Shown here piece after piece: positions 35,648 through 44,723 of a stretch of DNA of 64,000 nt. The position numbers and the translations under genes are program-made. The notes below the pieces were generated by a model. That model saw nothing but the letters and a program-made list of their open reading frames with translations, searched no databases and was not told the origin of the DNA. The number at the start of each line of letters is the position of its first letter. Within the stretch, counting starts at the first letter, position 1. The stretch is from Kangiella marina (GTDB lineage Bacteria; Pseudomonadota; Gammaproteobacteria; Enterobacterales; Kangiellaceae). The stretch spans positions 558,001 to 622,000 of the forward strand of contig NZ_BAABFV010000001.1 in assembly GCF_039541235.1 (NCBI RefSeq). The letters are read 5' to 3'.

Positions 35648-36253
35648 TTATAGTTTGTCAGCTGACTCAGAAAGATACTTCGCTACGCCTTCCGGAGAAG
35701 CATCCATACCTTTATCACCTTGGTTCCAGCCTGCTGGGCATACTTCGCCGTGCTCTTCGTGGAACTGAAGCGCGTCTACCATGCGGATCATTTCGTCAAC
35801 GTTACGGCCTAGTGGTAGGTCGTTTACGACTTGGTGACGTACTGTGCCTTCTTTGTCGATTAGGAATGAACCACGGAATGCGACGCCTGCTTCTGGGTGC
35901 TCAACGTCGAACGCTTGGCAGATTTCGTGCTTTACGTCTGCAACTAGCGTGTAGCCTACTTGGCCGATACCGCCGTCGTTGATGGCTGTGTTACGCCATG
36001 CGTTATGTGTGAAGTGTGAGTCGATTGATACGCCGACTACTTCTACGCCACGCTTTTTGAATTCAGCTAGACGACGATCGAAAGCGATAAGCTCTGATGG
36101 GCATACGAATGTGAAGTCTAGTGGGTAGAAGAATACAACTGTTGGCTTCCCTTTTGTTGCTTCACCGAAGTTATAGTCTTCAACGATGTCGCCATTACCT
36201 AATACAGCTGCTGCAGTAAAATCTGGTGCCTTACGGCCTACTAATACTCCCAT
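35648..36253 (-). CDS. Typical 2-Cys peroxiredoxin
   Basis: 201 residues from the ATG at 36253 (MGVLVGRKAPDF), chosen because GGAGG lies 5 nt upstream. The peroxidatic Cys is in DFTFVCPSEL (about 49), the resolving Cys in HGEVCPAGW (about 170). It belongs to the AhpC/Prx1 group that reduces H2O2 and organic peroxides. No ahpF is adjacent, so thioredoxin is the likely reductant. A LysR gene lies 150 bp upstream on the same strand. Confidence 0.95.
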   Translation of the reverse strand: MGVLVGRKAPDFTAAAVLGNGDIVEDYNFGEATKGKPTVVFFYPLDFTFVCPSELIAFDRRLAEFKKRGVEVVGVSIDSHFTHNAWRNTAINDGGIGQVGYTLVADVKHEICQAFDVEHPEAGVAFRGSFLIDKEGTVRHQVVNDLPLGRNVDEMIRMVDALQFHEEHGEVCPAGWNQGDKGMDASPEGVAKYLSESADKL

Positions 36254-36403
36254 TATTTCCTCCAAGAGTTTTTGAATGTTTAAAATTTGTGGACGTATTA
36301 TACGCTTTTGTCCGTCGATGTCTTAAGCCTTTTCACAAAAGATTAACTTTAGCTATAACGCTATAGCTAATCCCTAATAAATAATCTCTAAATTGATTAT
36401 TTA

Positions 36404-37336
36404 TTAAGCGGTTATTGCTTCTTTTGTGCGCCTTACGCTATCACGCATGAGGCGTCTAAACCATCGATGAAGCGCCGTTTGATGTTGGCGCTCATGCCAA
36501 TACAGATATATGTCTAATAACGGCATTTTCAAGGGTAGTTCCTTAATCACTAGACCATAACGTTCGGCGTCTTTTTCAGCGACCAGCCGTGGCATGGCGA
36601 AGATAAGGTCGGTGCGACTACAGATATCGAGCGCTAAGTGGAAGGTTGGTACAAACAAGGCGACGTTTCGCGTTAAGCCTTCTTTATGCAATAACGTGTC
36701 GATAAAGCCCTGCCCTTTACCGGTTACCGTTACTAGGCCATGGCGTTGTTTGGCGTAGGTTGTGAGGTCAACTTTTTTGTTGCTTAACGGGTGGCTATCG
36801 GCCATGACCATGACAAAGTCGTGACGGACGAGGTGATAGTTATGATATTTGGTGCTTTCCAGAGATTTGTTTTCATCGCCAATTAAGAAGTCAATCTCAC
36901 CTTCTTCTAATAAAGTCACGGAGTCCGGACGATAACCAATCGAGCGCATGGTGACGTTGGGCGCTGCTTGCTGAAGATCTTGCCATAGGTTCGGCAAGAA
37001 TAAGCTGACTTCGGAGTCCATCGACATGATAGTCAATTCGCCTTTGGCTAATTCAGGCACAAACTCTTCCGGTTGCATCAGGCACATAAAATCCGCCAGC
37101 CAGCTTTTTAAACGCGGCTGGATCTGCAACGCTCGCTCAGTCAGTTGGTAACCACTACCCACACGCACCAATAAAGGGTCATCCAGCATATCTCTCAGTC
37201 GTTGTAACGATCGACTGACCGCTGGCTGGCTCATGTTAAGACGCAGCGCAGCATTAGAAATATGTTTCTCTTCCAGTATGACGTCAAGCAACAACAATAG
37301 GTTGAGATCCATATTTCTGAAATTCTCTATCTGCAT
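36404..37336 (-). CDS. LysR-family transcriptional regulator
   Basis: 310 residues. The winged helix (about 8-70) reads NMDLNLLLLLDVILEEKHISNAA, then LNMSQPAVSRSLQRLRDMLDDPLLVR. The C-terminal effector domain follows. The group resembles NodD/LeuO-like LysR proteins that start MDLNLL. It is transcribed away from the WrbA-like gene with an 83-bp gap, the classic LysR-target layout, so it probably controls that gene. The inducer is unknown. Confidence 0.93.
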   Translation of the reverse strand: MQIENFRNMDLNLLLLLDVILEEKHISNAALRLNMSQPAVSRSLQRLRDMLDDPLLVRVGSGYQLTERALQIQPRLKSWLADFMCLMQPEEFVPELAKGELTIMSMDSEVSLFLPNLWQDLQQAAPNVTMRSIGYRPDSVTLLEEGEIDFLIGDENKSLESTKYHNYHLVRHDFVMVMADSHPLSNKKVDLTTYAKQRHGLVTVTGKGQGFIDTLLHKEGLTRNVALFVPTFHLALDICSRTDLIFAMPRLVAEKDAERYGLVIKELPLKMPLLDIYLYWHERQHQTALHRWFRRLMRDSVRRTKEAITA

Positions 37337-37419
37337 AATGACTATCCGTTAAATTCATTTCATGCATAACTATAAACCCTATACATTAGGCTCATCAAGT
37401 AAATTTATTGGAGACAATC

Positions 37420-37983
37420 ATGAGCAACACTATCGCAGTCGTTTACCACAGTGGTTATGGCCACACTAAAGTTATCGCCGAAGCCGTGGCGCAAGGCGTG
37501 GAAGAAGCGAACGCACAGGTTCAGCTGATCTCGGTCGACGAGGTCGATAACCATTGGGACGACTTAGCCCAAGCGAAAGGCATTATTTTCGGTAGCCCCA
37601 CATACATGGGCAGCGTTAGCGCCGGCTTTAAAGGCTTTATGGATAAGTCCTCCAAGGTCTGGGCCGAGCAAGGCTGGAAAGATAAGTTGGCGGCGGGTTT
37701 CACCAACTCCGGTTCGCAAAGTGGCGATAAGCTGAACACGCTTATTCAAATGTCGGTCTTTGCCGCACAACAAAGCATGATTTGGGTCAGTTTAGGCCTG
37801 ATGCCTGGCAACAATAGCAGCAAAGGATCGCCTGAAGATTTAAACCGTATCGGTAGCTATTTAGGCGCAATGGCACAAAGTAATACCGATCAGGGGGCTG
37901 ATGAAACGCCGCCCAACACGGATAAGGAAACCGCGAAACTGCTTGGTAAGCGAATGGCTGAAACCGCTGCACGCTTCCACTAA
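37420..37983 (+). CDS. WrbA-like flavodoxin-fold NAD(P)H:quinone oxidoreductase
   Basis: 187 residues from the ATG at 37420 (MSNTIAVVYHSGYGHT), with GGAG 6 nt upstream. HSGYGHTKVIAEAV is the FMN phosphate-binding loop; GSPTYMGSVSAGFKGFMD and the GFTNSGSQSGDK strand are typical of the WrbA/flavodoxin family. It reduces quinones and azo or nitro compounds with a two-electron flavin step. It is divergent from the LysR gene and ends at the terminator at 38029-38050. Confidence 0.9.
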   Translation: MSNTIAVVYHSGYGHTKVIAEAVAQGVEEANAQVQLISVDEVDNHWDDLAQAKGIIFGSPTYMGSVSAGFKGFMDKSSKVWAEQGWKDKLAAGFTNSGSQSGDKLNTLIQMSVFAAQQSMIWVSLGLMPGNNSSKGSPEDLNRIGSYLGAMAQSNTDQGADETPPNTDKETAKLLGKRMAETAARFH

Positions 37984-38028
37984 CGGATTCGTTCACCGCA
38001 CCGACTTACTCCTAGTCGGCTTCCCCTT

Positions 38029-38050
38029 GGCCACGACAGTGGCCTTTTTT
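38029..38050 (+). terminator. Rho-independent terminator of the WrbA-like gene
   Basis: GGCCAC-GACA-GTGGCC followed by TTTTTT, 45 bp past the stop codon. Confidence 0.93.
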
Positions 38051-38070
38051 ATACCTGCCCAAGTTTAAAC

Positions 38071-38096
38071 GTCATTCCCGCCTTCGCGGGAATGAC
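38071..38096. repeat. GTCATTCCCGC-type palindrome
   Basis: GTCATTCCCGC-CTTC-GCGGGAATGAC, a perfect palindromic unit of the family also seen at 26393-26418. It directly follows the terminator. Confidence 0.85.
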
Positions 38097-38215
38097 TTAC
38101 TGTTAGCTCCTAAATCACTCATCAGATAACAGATTGCCTAGAGCGAGAGTTACTGTTTTGTCTTTACTCTGTAGAAAACCTACCAAAGACAATAATTCCC
38201 AAATAACAATACTAA

Positions 38216-38236
38216 AATGATTGACAATCATTCTCA
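38216..38236 (+). promoter_or_regulatory. Fur-box-like operator upstream of bfd
   Basis: TGACAAT-C-ATTCTCA at 38222-38236 is a 7-1-7 Fur core match. It overlaps the 17-bp palindrome AATGATTG-A-CAATCATT (38216-38232), so two phased Fur half-site sets may be present. Located 55 bp before the bfd start. Confidence 0.85.
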
Positions 38237-38291
38237 TTTGTAAGAAAATTTCATTTAGAAAGTTTAGTCATCGTTATTTTGGTACGAACCT

Positions 38292-38507
38292 ATGTATGTT
38301 TGCCTTTGTAAAGCAGTCACCGACAAACAAATTAAACAAGCAGCCTGTGAAGGCGCCTGCTCCATGCGTTGTTTAAACAAAATGGGCGTGGCAACTCAAT
38401 GCGGTAAATGTGCTCGTGATGCGAAACAAATCCTACGCAGTACGCGTGCGGAAATCGATATGCGTCTTAACGCTGACTCGGGCAGAATCGCGATTCAAGC
38501 TGCCTAA
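38292..38507 (+). CDS. bfd: Bacterioferritin-associated ferredoxin
   Basis: 71 residues. Cys4 and Cys6 (MYVCLCKAV) and Cys38 and Cys41 (QCGKC) bind the [2Fe-2S] cluster in the BFD fold. Bfd reduces bacterioferritin to release stored iron under iron starvation. It is preceded by a Fur-box-like site. bfr lies about 850 bp downstream on the same strand, with an unrelated-looking gene between on the opposite strand. Confidence 0.95.
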   Translation: MYVCLCKAVTDKQIKQAACEGACSMRCLNKMGVATQCGKCARDAKQILRSTRAEIDMRLNADSGRIAIQAA

Positions 38508-38527
38508 CCCCTCCCTCTATTTACCAC

Positions 38528-39115
38528 TTAAAAGTAAAGTTCATACAAGTTTTCATAGTTTTCAGGGCTTCGACGGGCTTTTTTCGAGTCTGAACGCGCT
38601 AAAGCCAAAGCTTCACCTGGTGTCGTTGTGCCTTCAGGATGTGCGAAACCCAACTCATGCACCAATTCATGGATAAGGATCGCTGCTCTTCTTGACTCTC
38701 CGCGCGTAAACCATGGTGGACAAAGATGAACCTTGAGTGGGCGGCGAGGAATCACGGCATAAGCATTTCGCCCTGCTACGCTGCATCCACGATCACCACC
38801 ATCATGAGCCAATACCACAATTCGTCCTCGGTCCAGCCACTTTCTTAGCTTGATGATCCGTCGCCGCACCCTTCTCAGTAGGATATGCCTTCGACTGGTA
38901 CCAAACCAACGGGTAAAGTTTGCGTGAGCACTCCAAGCATTTCGGCGGCGTGAACGTCGTTGTCGAACACGGCCAGGCTGATTCCACACCGAATTGATTT
39001 CATTCTCGACGCGGCGAGCCATTCTTAGGGCATCTAGGAAGGCATTATTGATTGCAGTGCGATCGGCACTGGTGAGGTTTCGTCCCTTTTCACGTATTAC
39101 GATTCTTGCTGGCAT
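38528..39115 (-). CDS. Aspzincin (M35)-like zinc metalloprotease, arginine-rich, no signal peptide
   Basis: 195 residues. The metal site is ILIHELVHELGFAH (HExxH plus a further His). The later GTTTPGEALALARSD carries a candidate Asp ligand, and the C-terminus SPENYENLYELYF resembles the NADNYxxF end of M35/lysine-specific metallo-endopeptidases. The N-terminal 120 residues are unusually Arg-rich (RQRRSRRR, LRRVRRRIIK) with no signal peptide. The substrate is unknown; possible roles include an effector domain or DNA-bound protease. It is opposite bfd and bfr, with a strong AAGGAGG site. Confidence 0.7.
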   Translation of the reverse strand: MPARIVIREKGRNLTSADRTAINNAFLDALRMARRVENEINSVWNQPGRVRQRRSRRRNAWSAHANFTRWFGTSRRHILLRRVRRRIIKLRKWLDRGRIVVLAHDGGDRGCSVAGRNAYAVIPRRPLKVHLCPPWFTRGESRRAAILIHELVHELGFAHPEGTTTPGEALALARSDSKKARRSPENYENLYELYF

Positions 39116-39354
39116 ATCAATCCTCCTTAATTGATAAGAGAACTCAATATAGCAAGCTGCTTGGTTAAATTATGTGCGTTAATTCATAAAAGCCTCCGAA
39201 TCAGAGTGATAAACATCCTCAAACAAGAATCCTTGTTAATTGATAACGTTTCTAATTTCCATTGTATTTCAATAGGTTATAAAACATAAACCTTGATAAT
39301 CCGTGCCCAGCTTCCTACAATGAAGGGATAGTAATTCACCAATTGGAGAAAGCC

Positions 39355-39834
39355 ATGAAAGGCGACGCGAAAGTTATTGAAACATTGAATAAGGTATTGG
39401 GTAATGAGCTTGTAGCCATTAATCAGTACTTCCTTCACGCCCGTATGTACAAAGACTGGGGCTTAAAGGAGCTAGCCGATCACGAATATGAAGAGTCGAT
39501 TGATGAGATGAAGCATGCTGATTGGTTGATTGAACGAATTCTTTTCTTAGAAGGCTTACCAAACTTACAAGATCTCGGTCGTTTACGCATCGGCGAAAAC
39601 ACCAAAGAAATGCTGGAGTGCGATTTGGCGCTCGAGTTGGATGCACTTCCTGACTTAAAAGACGGTATTGTCTACTGTGAAAAAGTACGCGATTTCGTTA
39701 GCCGCGATTTACTCCAAGAAATCTTAGAAAGTGAAGAAGAACACGTTGATTGGTTAGAAACGCAACTTGATCTAATCGAGCGAATTGGTCTTCAGAATTA
39801 TCAAGCTGAAAAGATGAAAGAACACGGTAATTAA
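39355..39834 (+). CDS. bfr: Bacterioferritin
   Basis: 159 residues starting [26 protein letters not shown] at the ATG 39355, with GGAG 6 nt upstream. The in-frame TTG at 39343 lies inside that ribosome-binding site and is rejected. Ferroxidase ligands are seen in ELVAINQYF and HYE-type segments ([14 protein letters not shown]); the Met of DEMKHAD is the heme ligand position. It forms a 24-mer that oxidises and stores iron. Pairs functionally with Bfd. Confidence 0.96.
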   Translation: MKGDAKVIETLNKVLGNELVAINQYFLHARMYKDWGLKELADHEYEESIDEMKHADWLIERILFLEGLPNLQDLGRLRIGENTKEMLECDLALELDALPDLKDGIVYCEKVRDFVSRDLLQEILESEEEHVDWLETQLDLIERIGLQNYQAEKMKEHGN

Positions 39835-39846
39835 CAGTTTGAGTCC

Positions 39847-39901
39847 GCTGCCTTGCCATACTTAGGGCAGCAGTTTTTAGGCGCTTTTTAGCGCCTTTTT
39901 T
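39847..39901 (+). terminator. Tandem terminators after bfr
   Basis: GCTGCC...GGCAGC followed by AGTTTTT, then GGCGC-TTTTTA-GCGCC followed by TTTTTT (39880-39901). Double hairpins end the bfr transcript. Confidence 0.88.
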
Positions 39902-39919
39902 GTGTCTGCTTTTTTCGAT

Positions 39920-40624
39920 CTAAGCTGACTGATTCAAAAACTCAATGACCCGATCTGGATAATCGGTAAAAACACCATCAACGTCCATCGCTTGTGACTG
40001 TTGAATCTTTTCTAAATCATTGACGGTATGGACGTAAACTTTCATTCCAGCGTCATGGGCATCTTGCACCAAGTCCTTATCTAGAATCGAGTAACTTGGG
40101 TGAAAGCTATAAGCATCTACTTCGTCCGCAAAGTCCAACGCGATGACGGGATGTTCATCGGCGATGACCCCAATCTTAATCTCGGGATCGAGCTCATGGA
40201 TAAGGTATAACTCTGAAAATAAATACGATGAAATGATAAATTGCTCTTTTTTAAAGCGCTTCTTATCCAGCAAGTGAACTAGCTTGACCACCAAGCTCGC
40301 AGTATCAAAACCTTTAAGCTCAATATTAATAAAGGCTCGATCGCCAATTAACTCGACCACTTCCGCCAGGGTCGGAATCGGCTCCCCCTGCCCTGCGTCA
40401 AGCGACCGTAAGTACTCCACAGAATGGTCTAAGAGGCTGCCTTTACCATCGGTGGTTCGATCCAGCGTTTCGTCATGAAAGATCAGCAGTTCACCATGGA
40501 TATTTTGCACATCAAATTCCACACCATCCACACCAAACTCTAAAGCTTTGCGAAATGATCGAAGTGTATTTTCTGGCTCCAAACCCATCGCCCCACGGTG
40601 GCCAATGACATCAAACCGTCGCAT
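39920..40624 (-). CDS. Glycerophosphodiester phosphodiesterase
   Basis: 234 residues, cytoplasmic. Catalytic signature GHRGAMGLEPENT at about 8-20, ExD in GVEFDV, the catalytic His in LLIFHDETLDRTTDGKG, then NIELKG for metal binding. It hydrolyses glycerophosphodiesters to glycerol-3-phosphate and an alcohol (UgpQ-like short form). Single gene between bfr and grxD. Confidence 0.94.
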   Translation of the reverse strand: MRRFDVIGHRGAMGLEPENTLRSFRKALEFGVDGVEFDVQNIHGELLIFHDETLDRTTDGKGSLLDHSVEYLRSLDAGQGEPIPTLAEVVELIGDRAFINIELKGFDTASLVVKLVHLLDKKRFKKEQFIISSYLFSELYLIHELDPEIKIGVIADEHPVIALDFADEVDAYSFHPSYSILDKDLVQDAHDAGMKVYVHTVNDLEKIQQSQAMDVDGVFTDYPDRVIEFLNQSA

Positions 40625-40680
40625 GTTTGCTCACTTAATTCATCAAGTTCACTTTATATTAGCGAATATCGCACGCACAA

Positions 40681-40707
40681 AAAAGCCGCTTAAAGAAGCG
40701 GCTTTTT
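40681..40707 (-). terminator. Bidirectional terminator between grxD and the phosphodiesterase gene
   Basis: AAAAGCCGCTT-AAAG-AAGCGGCTTTTT with T-runs on both strands. Primarily ends grxD (minus strand). Confidence 0.88.
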
Positions 40708-40723
40708 CAAATCTGACGGATAG

Positions 40724-41053
40724 CTACTCAGGCTTCTTACCATAAGATTCGTCAAGTACTTGCTGTAATTCGCCTTGTTGGAACATTTCTAAAATAATGT
40801 CACAACCGCCAACTAACTCGCCATCAACCCATAATTGTGGGAACGTTGGCCAGTTCGCGTACTTTGGTAATTCCGCACGAATATCAGGGTTTTGTAAAAT
40901 GTCCACGTAAGCAAACTCGTGACCACACTCCATTAGCGCCTGAACTGCCTGGGCAGAAAAGCCGCACATAGGAAGTTTTGGCGAACCCTTCATATACATC
41001 ACAACTTTGTTGTCGGCGATTTGCTGCTTAATCTGCTCAATCGTTTCGCTCAT
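40724..41053 (-). CDS. grxD: Monothiol glutaredoxin
   Basis: 109 residues from the ATG at 41053 (MSETIEQIKQQI), with GAGG 5 nt upstream. The active site is CGFS in PMCGFSAQAVQ (about 31-34). WPTFPQLWVDGELVGGCDI holds the glutathione-binding TFPQ and GG motifs. CGFS glutaredoxins carry [2Fe-2S] clusters for transfer. A longer frame from 41113 is not needed. Confidence 0.95.
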   Translation of the reverse strand: MSETIEQIKQQIADNKVVMYMKGSPKLPMCGFSAQAVQALMECGHEFAYVDILQNPDIRAELPKYANWPTFPQLWVDGELVGGCDIILEMFQQGELQQVLDESYGKKPE

Positions 41054-41384
41054 GAGATCCTCAATACAATTTATCAGTAGGTCTAAATTGCGGGCGATTA
41101 TAACGCTTTTCAAGGCGTATTAGCACCCCCAATCTAAAATTGTCGCTCACAACTGACTTACTCTGCCTATAAACTTTGAGGTAATCTGAAGTATCCGCTA
41201 AGCCTAGTCCTCTCGTGAGTATGCTCATAATGCCCTTTTCCACCGGCCGTGCCTAATGGATGAGATTAACGCGTTCTTGTCTGGTAAATACACCTCATTA
41301 TCATATATATCTTGAATAAGTATTTGTTTACCTACGCAAAGGTACGCTATAGTCAAGAATAAGTATTTCTAATCAAGGGCTTGT

Positions 41385-44300
41385 ATGCAATCGACACAAT
41401 CGTGCAAAACCAACAAGTACTTTTTGTCGACATTTAGCGTCCTGCTAAATTCTCTCAAAAATATCAGCTCAAGCCCTCTGCATTACTTAGTACTTTTATT
41501 CGCTCTTACGGTATTTAGTGAAAAACTTTACTCTAAAACTAAACATACTTACCTTTTTGACCAACTATCGGTAGAGGATGGTCTATCGCAACTAACGATC
41601 ACCTCTATCGCCCAAGATGATTTTGGGTTTATGTGGTTTGGCACTCAAAATGGTCTTAACCGATATGATGGTTACAACTTTAAAATTTATAAGTCTGATA
41701 TTGATAACCCTAACACTTCTCTGACCTCAAATTTTGTTCGAGCTTTGGCTGTCGATAAGCCCACAGGAAAGCTTTGGATAGGCACAAACAATGGAGGAAT
41801 TAGTCTATTTAATCCTGAAACAGAAACTTTCGAAAATTATCGACATGATCCCAAGGATCATCTTAGCCTTCCCCATGATATGGTTAGGAGTATTTTCATC
41901 GATCATAGCGACACGGTATGGGTCGGTACGGGTAACGGTTTAGCTCGGTATGATAGAAAAGACAAGCGATTCCAGCAGGTGAGTATACCGGTAACATTAA
42001 CCCCTTCATCACCATTAGTCATTAGAAGTATAGTTGAAGATAAAAACAAGACCCTTTGGATCGGCACAACCTACGGGGTATTTAAGCGTACAATAAACTC
42101 AGAAACGTTCGAGAAACATTCTTTATTATCAAGCACCAGCAGCCAAGATATCTCCACGCTTTTTGTCGACAATGAATCCCAGCACTTATGGATAGGAACC
42201 ATTAGTGATGGCATTATCCGACTGAACCTTTCGGAGAATACAACCACTCGTTTTGCCCATGACGAAAGTGACCCATTTAGCTTATCCCACAATGCAGTAT
42301 TAGATATCATCCAAATAGATAACAACGAAATATGGGTAGGAACTTCAAGGGGCTTGAACATTTATTCTCCCGAGGACAATAACACATTCATTAGATATTT
42401 ACCGGATCCAGCAGACAACAAAAGCCTGTCGTCTAGTAATATTGAAACACTGCTCCAGGACGAGGCCGGTGTGGTTTGGGTAGGCAGCTGGACTGATGGA
42501 CTTAATAAGACAGATCCTTACTCTACCCTATTCAAAACCATTAACCCTGATAATAAGCGGGGCAACCCAGGGTTAGCAGAAGATTTAAACGGCAACGTGT
42601 GGTTCGCCACTCATAATGGATTATACTGGCTTAGTAGCGACAACAAAGTGTCTGAAGGACTGTATCACCACCCAGATACGGTTCAAGCCAAAGTGCGTAA
42701 CGAAATTATAGGCGTTTCCGCATCTAAAATAGAGCCAGTTATATGGCTAGGGACTAGACGAGGCTTGAGTCGTTATCGTGTCGGAGAACAATGGATAGAA
42801 CCTGTCGCGTTAGATGGCTACTTGGTGTATAGCGTCTTTGAAGCCAATGATGGTACAGTTTGGGCAGGAACCTATAACAATGGGTTGTTTCAACTTGATA
42901 GAAATACTTTTAAAGAAATCAGACGTATCCCATCGTCTCTAGTTCCAGATATTTATCAGGACGATAATGGTGTCATATGGGCCGGTTCAACGAATGGGTT
43001 GTACCGAATTGAAGGCGATAGCCCCATACAAATATTCAGACATCAAGAAACGACTCAAAATTCACTAAGCCATAATACCGTTACCTGGATATCAAAAGAC
43101 AGTAAGTCTAACTATTGGATTGGTACGCAGGGTGGCGGCATCAATAAAATGACGTTCCCGGATGATGACTATACATCACCGGACTTTACACACTACTCGA
43201 TAAAGGATGGCTTTGACTCTGAAGCCATTGGCAGCATTATAGAAGATAAAAGCGGTACCTTTTGGGTTAGTACGACTAGTGGCATTTCGCGCTTTAATCC
43301 TGAATCTATGGATGTTGATAACTTTAGTGACAGCGAGGGGGCAAATAAGGGCGGCTATTATGTGGGCTCAGGTATATTATCCTCGAACGGTAATATTTAT
43401 TTTGGTGGGCCACACGGGCTGACCGAGTTTGACCCAAATCAAGTACAGCTTAATCAGTACAAACCTTCAACGCGTATCGTCTCGTTCCGTCTTTTTAACC
43501 AACCCATGACCATTAGCGCCAATGATGACAGTTCGCCGCTAACAAAACCAATTTATTTGACGGAAACACTCAATCTATCATCGAAAGATAGCGTGATTTC
43601 ATTTGAATTTAGTTCGTCACATTATTCAGCACCTAAAAATAACCGATATGCTTATATGCTAGACGGGTTTGATCATCAGTGGAACCATGTTTCATCTAAC
43701 CGACGCTTTGCGACTTATACTAATTTGTCTCCTGGGCAGTACACTCTCAAGGTAAAAGGTACCAATAAAGATGGTATATGGGGCGAACCAACCGAATTAA
43801 CATTGGTTATTAATCCTCAGTGGTGGCAAACCAAAACGTTCATACTCATGGTTGTGGTGAGTTGCATTTTAATCATGCTAACTATTTATCGGTGGCGGGT
43901 ACAATGGCTTCGTCAGCAGTCTATAAACCTGAGGAAAATGGTAAAAGAGCAAACCGAAGAGTTGAGGATTGTTAACCGTCGATTAGAGAAAACATCTAAA
44001 CGAGACTTTCTGACTAAGCTAAGTAACCGTCGTGACTTTATTGATTTAGCCTCAAAAGAATTCTTTAGATATAAGCGGCACGGAAATCCATTTTGCATCA
44101 TTCTTTTTGACATTGATTACTTTAAAAAAGTTAATGATGAATATGGTCATGATGCTGGTGACCAAGCCCTTATTGAGATTTCAAAAATCACAAAAACCAT
44201 CTTTAGGAGTGAAGATATTATTGCTCGCTGGGGAGGAGAAGAGTTTATCATTTTGCTGCCTGAGACGCCTTACCAGGGGGGGCTTGTAGCAGCTGAAAAG

Positions 44301-44474
44301 ATAAGAGCTAAGGTAGAATCACTCGACTTTTATTATCAAGAGACGAAAATTCCTTTGAACATAACAGTAGGTGTTTCAGTAGTCAGTGAATGTGAATCAT
44401 TAAAAGCCTGCATAGTAAAAGCTGATGAAGCCCTTTATGAGGGAAAAAGTAAAGGTAGAAACTGTGTCGTTTAA
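41385..44474 (+). CDS. Two-propeller sensor diguanylate cyclase (Reg_prop / Y_Y_Y / GGDEF)
   Basis: 1029 residues. An N-terminal hydrophobic segment (about 25-50) is followed by about 13 Reg_prop repeats of the (I/V/L)WxGT-x-GL form at 60-650. A Y_Y_Y domain follows (YAYMLDGFDHQWNHVSSNRR, then YTNLSPGQYTLKVKGTNKDG, about 755-800). A transmembrane helix is at about 815-835, then a short helix to the GGDEF domain. The active-site GGEEF is at 950-954 and the product-inhibition I-site RSED at 941-944, five residues upstream, so a feedback-inhibited cyclase is expected. There is no histidine kinase domain, unlike most propeller/Y_Y_Y hybrids. It would sense periplasmic ligand and make c-di-GMP. 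AGGG lies 5 nt before the ATG. Confidence 0.93.
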   Translation: MQSTQSCKTNKYFLSTFSVLLNSLKNISSSPLHYLVLLFALTVFSEKLYSKTKHTYLFDQLSVEDGLSQLTITSIAQDDFGFMWFGTQNGLNRYDGYNFKIYKSDIDNPNTSLTSNFVRALAVDKPTGKLWIGTNNGGISLFNPETETFENYRHDPKDHLSLPHDMVRSIFIDHSDTVWVGTGNGLARYDRKDKRFQQVSIPVTLTPSSPLVIRSIVEDKNKTLWIGTTYGVFKRTINSETFEKHSLLSSTSSQDISTLFVDNESQHLWIGTISDGIIRLNLSENTTTRFAHDESDPFSLSHNAVLDIIQIDNNEIWVGTSRGLNIYSPEDNNTFIRYLPDPADNKSLSSSNIETLLQDEAGVVWVGSWTDGLNKTDPYSTLFKTINPDNKRGNPGLAEDLNGNVWFATHNGLYWLSSDNKVSEGLYHHPDTVQAKVRNEIIGVSASKIEPVIWLGTRRGLSRYRVGEQWIEPVALDGYLVYSVFEANDGTVWAGTYNNGLFQLDRNTFKEIRRIPSSLVPDIYQDDNGVIWAGSTNGLYRIEGDSPIQIFRHQETTQNSLSHNTVTWISKDSKSNYWIGTQGGGINKMTFPDDDYTSPDFTHYSIKDGFDSEAIGSIIEDKSGTFWVSTTSGISRFNPESMDVDNFSDSEGANKGGYYVGSGILSSNGNIYFGGPHGLTEFDPNQVQLNQYKPSTRIVSFRLFNQPMTISANDDSSPLTKPIYLTETLNLSSKDSVISFEFSSSHYSAPKNNRYAYMLDGFDHQWNHVSSNRRFATYTNLSPGQYTLKVKGTNKDGIWGEPTELTLVINPQWWQTKTFILMVVVSCILIMLTIYRWRVQWLRQQSINLRKMVKEQTEELRIVNRRLEKTSKRDFLTKLSNRRDFIDLASKEFFRYKRHGNPFCIILFDIDYFKKVNDEYGHDAGDQALIEISKITKTIFRSEDIIARWGGEEFIILLPETPYQGGLVAAEKIRAKVESLDFYYQETKIPLNITVGVSVVSECESLKACIVKADEALYEGKSKGRNCVV

Positions 44475-44723
44475 GTATTGCCGCAAATACTCACTAGCGA
44501 TCACTGCGACTTATCTTAGCTTAAGCGTTACAGACAAGGTTTTGGCAAATAATCCCCTACACGCCTGATTATTTAATGTTTCGACCGCTAGCTGGTTCTA
44601 ACTCCATATGAAAGTGGCTAATCACTCTTTTATAGCAATAAATCAGAACAATAGCTGGGCATCTGAGCTGATGATGGTTACAATGCCAAGCTTAATGAGA
44701 ATGAATACCACTTCAATTAGCGC

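Noticed and set aside
41061-41243. 60-codon minus-strand frame upstream of grxD
   Set aside because: Overlaps the grxD start region, no ribosome-binding site and no recognised domain.
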